NCBI GenBank assembly: GCA_023139785.1
Contig: JAGLMX010000009.1
Location: forward strand, 1-10,066
Source: Candidatus Aenigmatarchaeota archaeon
Lineage (GTDB): Archaea > EX4484-52 > B79-G9
DNA: 10,066 nucleotides
Direction: 5' to 3'
The notes beneath the pieces are model-generated. The model was given only the letters and a program-made list of their open reading frames with translations, made no database searches and was not told the DNA's origin. The translations under genes were made by a program, and so were the position numbers. Shown piece by piece: positions 1 to 4,600 of this stretch (position 1 is the stretch's first letter; each line of letters opens with the position of its first letter).

Positions 1-66
1 TTAAACCCTGCTGACAGAAGCGCGCCACGAAAACCAACAACATATAACATAATGACTTATTGAAGT

Positions 67-106
67 AAAAAAAGTGGGCAAATCAACCGTTCGGTTTTAT
101 GCCCAC
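67..106 (-). terminator. Intrinsic-type terminator: hairpin plus T7, after the Ig-like protein gene
   Basis: The 7-base arms GTGGGCA (74-80) and TGCCCAC (100-106) are perfect inverted repeats. Inside them a second stem forms from AACC and GGTT, with a small asymmetric internal loop between the two stems. Read on the minus strand, the hairpin is followed at once by seven T (complement of A67-73). It starts 15 nt past the stop codon of the gene at 122-694, which is the right place for that gene's terminator. Archaeal termination usually depends on the T run alone, so the strong GC-rich stem is a little unusual. On the plus strand the hairpin is followed by a weaker T-rich stretch (110-120), so it might work in both directions. 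The remaining sequence from 1 to 66 shows nothing I can assign. Confidence 0.75.
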
Positions 107-121
107 AACGTTTCATTTTTA

Positions 122-694
122 TTACAGCCAGATGTTTTGTTTGACCTCTTCATCAATCACCACAAGGAACGTTTCTGATTTCAACCCTCTGTATTGAGCC
201 GAAACAGTGTATGTCCCGGTTGCCAATTCAACAGAATACTGCCCGGCCGCGTCTGTCTTAGTGACAGCAACTATATTTCCAAGTGAATCTTTGATTTTGA
301 TTAGTGCCTTGGAAACAACAGTTCCTGAATCGGAAGTGTCACTAAATACCGTGCCGTACAATGTAGCTACAGTTAACTGTACTGGTTCTGATACAATCAC
401 ATCCCATATCGCAAAATCGTCCCCAATCCATAAGACGACGCTGTGATTTCGAGCTTCGCTAGGAGTGAACTCGAAAGATGAGTCTATTACTCCTTTTTCA
501 TATGTCACATTTTCTCTGTTGACCTGCCAGGTTACATCTGAAAATGTCTCAAATATGGCGGAAAATGTGACCGTTTCACCGAGGTACAACTCAACCACAC
601 CTGTGTTGGGTGTAGTGGACACGATACGCGCTTCCGCTGATACTACAAACAACGAAAGCAAAAGTAGAACAAACAATATTTTTTTGTACATCAT
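122..694 (-). CDS. Secreted protein: signal peptide, Ig-like domain, carboxypeptidase-regulatory-like domain
   Basis: The encoded 190-residue protein starts with a basic n-region (MMYKK), a hydrophobic core and a likely signal peptidase site after AEA at about residue 22. Residues 23-105 are rich in alternating beta strands and look Ig- or PKD-like (GETVTFSA, then a W-Q-V strand and an FTP turn). Residues 106-190 fit a carboxypeptidase-regulatory-like or Cna-B-like beta sandwich: LYGTVFSD at the first strand, TKTDAAGQYSVEL, then GTYTVSAQYRG. Such domains usually act as rigid stalks or binding modules on secreted proteins; no catalytic residues are visible. There is no C-terminal membrane segment, so it is released, or held by an uncleaved signal or a partner. 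The start at 694 is chosen because GGAGG lies 8 nt upstream. The frame is open to an ATG at 724 (10 extra residues), but that ATG lies upstream of the ribosome site. It has two N-glycosylation sequons (NVT, NHS). Its substrate or partner is unknown. Confidence 0.8.
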   Translation of the reverse strand: MMYKKILFVLLLLSLFVVSAEARIVSTTPNTGVVELYLGETVTFSAIFETFSDVTWQVNRENVTYEKGVIDSSFEFTPSEARNHSVVLWIGDDFAIWDVIVSEPVQLTVATLYGTVFSDTSDSGTVVSKALIKIKDSLGNIVAVTKTDAAGQYSVELATGTYTVSAQYRGLKSETFLVVIDEEVKQNIWL

Positions 695-702
695 ATACAT
701 AT

Positions 703-707
703 CCTCC
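703..707 (-). promoter_or_regulatory. Ribosome binding site GGAGG that decides the start of the secreted protein
   Basis: GGAGG on the minus strand sits 8 nt before the ATG at 694 and only 2 nt before an ATG at 700. It lies inside the extra codons that a start at 724 would use. This argues for 694 (or the next codon, also ATG, at 691) as the true start, giving a conventional signal peptide. Confidence 0.65.
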
Positions 708-735
708 AAATTCTGTTTACGCATTATTGTTATTT

Positions 736-763
736 GTTATACTGGTAAAAAATGGGCTACCAG
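736..763 (-). promoter_or_regulatory. Inverted repeat (CTGGTA/TACCAG) beside a weak TATA-like sequence
   Basis: CTGGTA at 742-747 and TACCAG at 758-763 form a perfect 6-bp inverted repeat with a 10-nt spacer, about 50 nt before the start of the secreted protein. On the minus strand it runs into GTATAA (736-741), a weak TATA-like element that would place the transcript start near 715. It may be an operator, or a hairpin in the leader if transcription starts at the stronger upstream element (823-836). Function is inferred only from symmetry and position. Confidence 0.3.
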
Positions 764-822
764 AATAACAAAAAATAAGTGTGCGCATGAAACGTCAAAT
801 TTCTGACACTTCTATCTGGTGG

Positions 823-836
823 TTTTATAATTTAAA
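823..836 (-). promoter_or_regulatory. Candidate TATA box for the secreted Ig-like protein gene
   Basis: On the minus strand TTTAAATTATAAAA is preceded by the purine-rich GCGAAAGC, which resembles a BRE followed by a TATA box. Transcription would start near 800 and leave a leader of about 105 nt, long for an archaeal mRNA. A weaker element at 736-741 would give a short leader, so the assignment is uncertain. Confidence 0.4.
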
Positions 837-883
837 GCTTTCGCTTTGTCAGAAACAAATCAGCGTATGATAAAACCAAAATT

Positions 884-892
884 AAAAAAAAA
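884..892 (-). terminator. Oligo-T terminator after the FIMAH-like protein gene
   Basis: Nine consecutive T on the minus strand lie about 65 nt past the stop codon of the gene at 958-1494. Just before them is a weak GGCA/TGCC inverted repeat. A T run of this length is enough to end transcription in many archaea. It separates this gene from the next minus-strand gene, which has its own promoter candidates. Confidence 0.5.
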
Positions 893-957
893 TAGACTGG
901 CAACGCACAGGCACTGCCGAAAAGAAGTTAACTTTTTCTTAAATTAAGCACGAAAAT

Positions 958-1494
958 CTATGCGGGTGGACAAATCCTATCATTGCACAACCCAAGGTCT
1001 TCGATACATTCATATAGCACTGTCGGATCTCTGCAAAGACTTTCCACGCAAGTTCTATCGAGAGTAAATGTTTGACCATCACTATTCGTGCATACTAATG
1101 TTTCTGGTGGCATTACACCAGTTATCTCATATATCGCAGACTCTGCCAACTCAATCAGGATACTTGCTTCATTGGCAGGGATGTGCTTTGTCTGATCCGT
1201 GACCTGTGCAATAAGCTCATTAAGTTTCTGGACTGCTGTTTCTGCGTCTTCTATATCAAGTGCCCTGTTCGCAGCCAGAACTTTTGACGCAAGGCTGTTT
1301 AGAATGCCTTTGTTTGATATTTCACTTGCTGTGGGATTAAGAATTTCATTTGCAAGCGCAGATAATTCGCCATGTACATCAGCTTTTCCAAGCTTTGTGA
1401 AATTATTATTGTTTGCGTATGAGAGAACAAGTATTCCGATAAGTACTCCAATGCCTGCTGAAATTGCAAGTTCTTTGCTAATGTTTCGTTTCAT
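958..1494 (-). CDS. Membrane-anchored exported protein with FIMAH-like helical domain and Cys-rich tail
   Basis: The 178-residue protein has a basic N terminus (MKRNISKE) and one hydrophobic segment at residues 9-26, which looks like an uncleaved anchor or signal sequence. Residues about 42-124 are helical and match the pattern of the FIMAH domain found at the ends of many secreted bacterial and archaeal proteins: SNKGILNSLASKV, then AANRAL, then AVQKLNELIAQV, then an Ala/Ile-rich last helix. The match is from memory of the family pattern. Residues 130-178 hold all six cysteines (135, 149, 154, 163, 170, 175), an even number that suggests three disulfides outside the cell. No active site is visible. 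The start is supported by GAGG 6 nt upstream and a TATA box about 33 nt upstream. It is transcribed divergently from the giant surface protein gene, so it may be an accessory of the same envelope structure; that link is inference. Confidence 0.8.
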   Translation of the reverse strand: MKRNISKELAISAGIGVLIGILVLSYANNNNFTKLGKADVHGELSALANEILNPTASEISNKGILNSLASKVLAANRALDIEDAETAVQKLNELIAQVTDQTKHIPANEASILIELAESAIYEITGVMPPETLVCTNSDGQTFTLDRTCVESLCRDPTVLYECIEDLGLCNDRICPPA

Positions 1495-1526
1495 ATGATT
1501 CCTCTATACTTTTTTTGTCACGCCAG

Positions 1527-1534
1527 TATATAAA
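1527..1534 (-). promoter_or_regulatory. TATA box TTTATATA for the FIMAH-like protein gene
   Basis: A near-consensus archaeal TATA box on the minus strand, preceded by purine-rich CAAAGA as a BRE. Its centre is about 36 nt from the start codon, which puts the transcript start near 1504, right at the GAGG ribosome site. The leader would be only about 10 nt. Confidence 0.7.
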
Positions 1535-1547
1535 TCTTTGAAGTATG

Positions 1548-1600
1548 GTCAAGACCTAATGGTAACTGAGCAAACTTCGAAAAAAACAAGTTGCCTTGAC
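1548..1600. promoter_or_regulatory. Divergent promoter region with inverted GTCAAG/CTTGAC copies
   Basis: The 137 nt between the two start codons (1495-1631) hold two TATA boxes pointing outward. GTCAAG at 1548-1553, inside the small dyad GGTCAAGACC, and CTTGAC at 1595-1600 are inverted copies. One lies 13 nt behind the minus-strand TATA box and the other directly abuts the plus-strand TATA box. They could bind one regulator acting on both genes. Hexamer matches in a region this size can occur by chance. Confidence 0.25.
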
Positions 1601-1608
1601 TATATATA
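1601..1608 (+). promoter_or_regulatory. TATA box for the giant surface protein operon
   Basis: TATATATA has its centre 27 nt before the A of the start codon at 1632. Archaeal transcription starts about 25-27 nt past the TATA centre, so the mRNA would begin within a few nucleotides of the ATG and be leaderless. The GGAG at 1626-1629 would then lie outside the message, and it is in any case only 2 nt from the ATG. Confidence 0.7.
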
Positions 1609-1631
1609 GGGGGTTCGCAAAATAAGGAGCC

Positions 1632-4600
1632 ATGCGCCAAAAGCGTGCTCTCGCAGTGGTAGTTCTACTATTTTCACTTATTGTTCTTGCTCTTTCAGGT
1701 ATTTCTGTTTCATGGCTTGGATTTCCTTACAGCACGCAGAGGACATGTCCTGATACATGGAATGGCCAATCTTGTAATTATAATGGTGCAGGCACAGCTG
1801 TAGGCATAGATGATGCTATTAATGTTGGTGGAACCTGCGATGGCAGGGAATATTGTTTTACATCCTGCCCTGGCGAGAACGTACGAAATGTATATCTGAA
1901 CCAAACATACGCTCTTTTTGGTCAGGTGCTAAATGTTACATGTGAGTTTAAGCAATATTATTCAGGTTCCGCAGAAGACGAAGAGTATATATATTACTAT
2001 AATGGCACTGGTTGGCAAGAGATATACAGCGGTTCTGCATCATCAGGCGAATGTACTTATGCAAGCCAATATTGTGTCATCAACAAGTCTGCTCTGGTTA
2101 CTGTTGCTTCCTATGAAGGCATGCATGTAGTTCGATGCATAATAGACTATGACGGTGAATCTGATAGTTGTGCAAACGCTGGTGGATATTACGACAACGA
2201 CGACATAAACTTCACAGCAGTAAAGCCTCTCGAAAACATAACTTCTTACGAGCTAAGCGTTTCTGAATGGGCAAATGTACACCGGGCGCAAAACATCACA
2301 GCCCATGTGCAGTGGAACAAGGACATTAACGAATCAAATCTAGTGCACATGGGAAGCGGTATTGCAATGTATTCTGTTCCTTCGCCGTACACAGGAAACT
2401 GGACAAACTACACTCTTGTTCTTTCAAACACCACAGAATTTAATCACACCGGACCCGTCACGGTAGTCTGGATAAATGCCGTAGATAACTACGAGCAGTG
2501 GGCTCAGATTAACGATGCCAAACATTTTTACCTCTGGAGCAGCGCAAACATAACCTCTGCTGAACTTTCAAGAAACATTACATACAACGGCACTCAGGTA
2601 GATTTTTCATGCACTGTATTTGACAACTACACACACATGCCGGTTTCTGGGTACAATGTATCTTTTTACAGAAATGGCACATTTTTTGATAACAAATTCA
2701 CAGATAGCACAGGTGTGGCAGAAATAGAATCAGGCACAGGCGCCGCAACCCCGCCCGAGAACTGGACATACACATGCAACATAACTGAAATGCCCTCTAT
2801 TTATTACAACTCGTCATTTGAACAAAGTATAATCCTTCAGATTGTTGACCTTGGCGTAAGCATTGCACCGATTGAGAACACAGGTTTCGGTGCAAATGTC
2901 ACAATCAATGCAAACATTACAGGCAATGCAACCGGAATAACAGATGCAAATGCAAACATTTCATATTATAATTATACTGCCGGACAGTATGTGTGGGAGG
3001 AGGTGTCTTTGTCTGCCATAAAAACATATTCTCAGACAAACACAGAATATTCTGCCAACTACACCCCAAAAACAGCAGGGATGCACAATGTAACTGTTGA
3101 GGCTCAGGCAGAGAGACATCCTGATGAGCTTGAATCAAGAATCGCCCGGGACACAACATCTTTTGAGCTCGGCGGAGGCGCGAACATAACAAATATCTCG
3201 CTTTCAGACAGCACAATATACAACGGCACATCAACATCAATATTTTGCCGCGTCGCAAACAACTATTCCGGCGAGCCGGTAAATGATTACAATGTATCTT
3301 TTTTCAACTCCACGCATTATCTTGGCATGGGCCGAACTAACTCAACTGGTTGGGCAAACATAACTTATAATGACTTTACAGAAAACCCTCCTGTAGCAGA
3401 AACACTAAAGTGCAACATAACGGACATGCCTGAACTTTTCTACAATGCATCCTCTGAGAAGAGTACGACATTGGATATTGTTGACATTGGCGTAAATCTT
3501 GAGCCAATATCTAACGCAGATTTCGGTGACAACATCACAGTAAAATTCAATGTAACCGGAAACGCAACTCAGTTAGATTCGGTTGTTGCTTCAGTGAGAT
3601 ATTACAATTATTCTTTGAATGGCTACACAAGCGATATTGTTGTGTTGGCATCAAGCATCACACATTCTCCGACAAACACAGAGTATTCAGGAATATACAC
3701 TGTGGTGCAGTCCGGGCCTCATGAGGCAACAGTTACTGCAAACGCAGTTAGAACCGCGGAAAACGAGACTTTATTCAATGTCTCATACGGCATACCTTCC
3801 ATCTCATTCACCTTCCCGAACTTCCGGGTTCTCACAAACCAGTCATTTAACCTGACAGCGAAAGTCTTGGCAATAGAAGGAGACATTATAAATCCGGTGC
3901 TCATTTTAAATTTCACAAATGACAGCATGATGAATATAAGCGCGAGCGAGTCATACACAAAGAACCTTATTGTGAACATCACAAACGGTTCTTATGAGTG
4001 GTTTTCGTGGAACTCTACAACAAACGAAGTCGGGCTTCTGCGGGCAAGCATAAACATAACAACCAACGACAGCACCTCTTTGAATTATGACGCTCCATAT
4101 AGTGTGCTTTTGCCGATAACTTCTGCCGGCCCGGATGAAATAAACATAACAGGCATTGAAACATTCATCGTCAAAATAGTCGGAAACACAACCAATATTA
4201 TGGCAGCAAACTTCACTGTCGAAAAGCCGTATTCCGGTGGAAATGAGTTTTTTTCAGGAGCGCTCATCGCAGTTGAAGAGGAAACAACCTGCGTTGGCAT
4301 TGGAAGCGAAACCGGTAATGTGGCAATTGATGCAAACACTTCGTGTAGCGGCGGAACATGTGCCCTTGCAGTTGATAACAGCACGAACACCGCATGGCTT
4401 CAGAACACACAATACAAGTGGATTACAATCAATCTGAGCCAGCCATACACTGTTGATGCCATTGAAATTGTCTGGTCCGGAACCGAGACAAACACATCTA
4501 TATATTACAAACGCAACTCTCTTTTTGAAAGTGACAGTGTTGTGTGGAGGCCGTTCAATGAATTCATGTATCAGGATGCACCTGCGAATAAGAACACGAC

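Noticed and set aside
1..82. Open frame on the minus strand ending in TAA at 1-3
   Set aside because: It is short, has no ATG and no ribosome site, and overlaps the terminator hairpin, so it is most likely non-coding.
738..1530. The 8-mer CCAGTATA near both minus-strand promoters (complement of 738-745, and plus strand 1523-1530)
   Set aside because: The two copies have opposite orientation relative to their genes and an 8-mer match in 10 kb is not significant.
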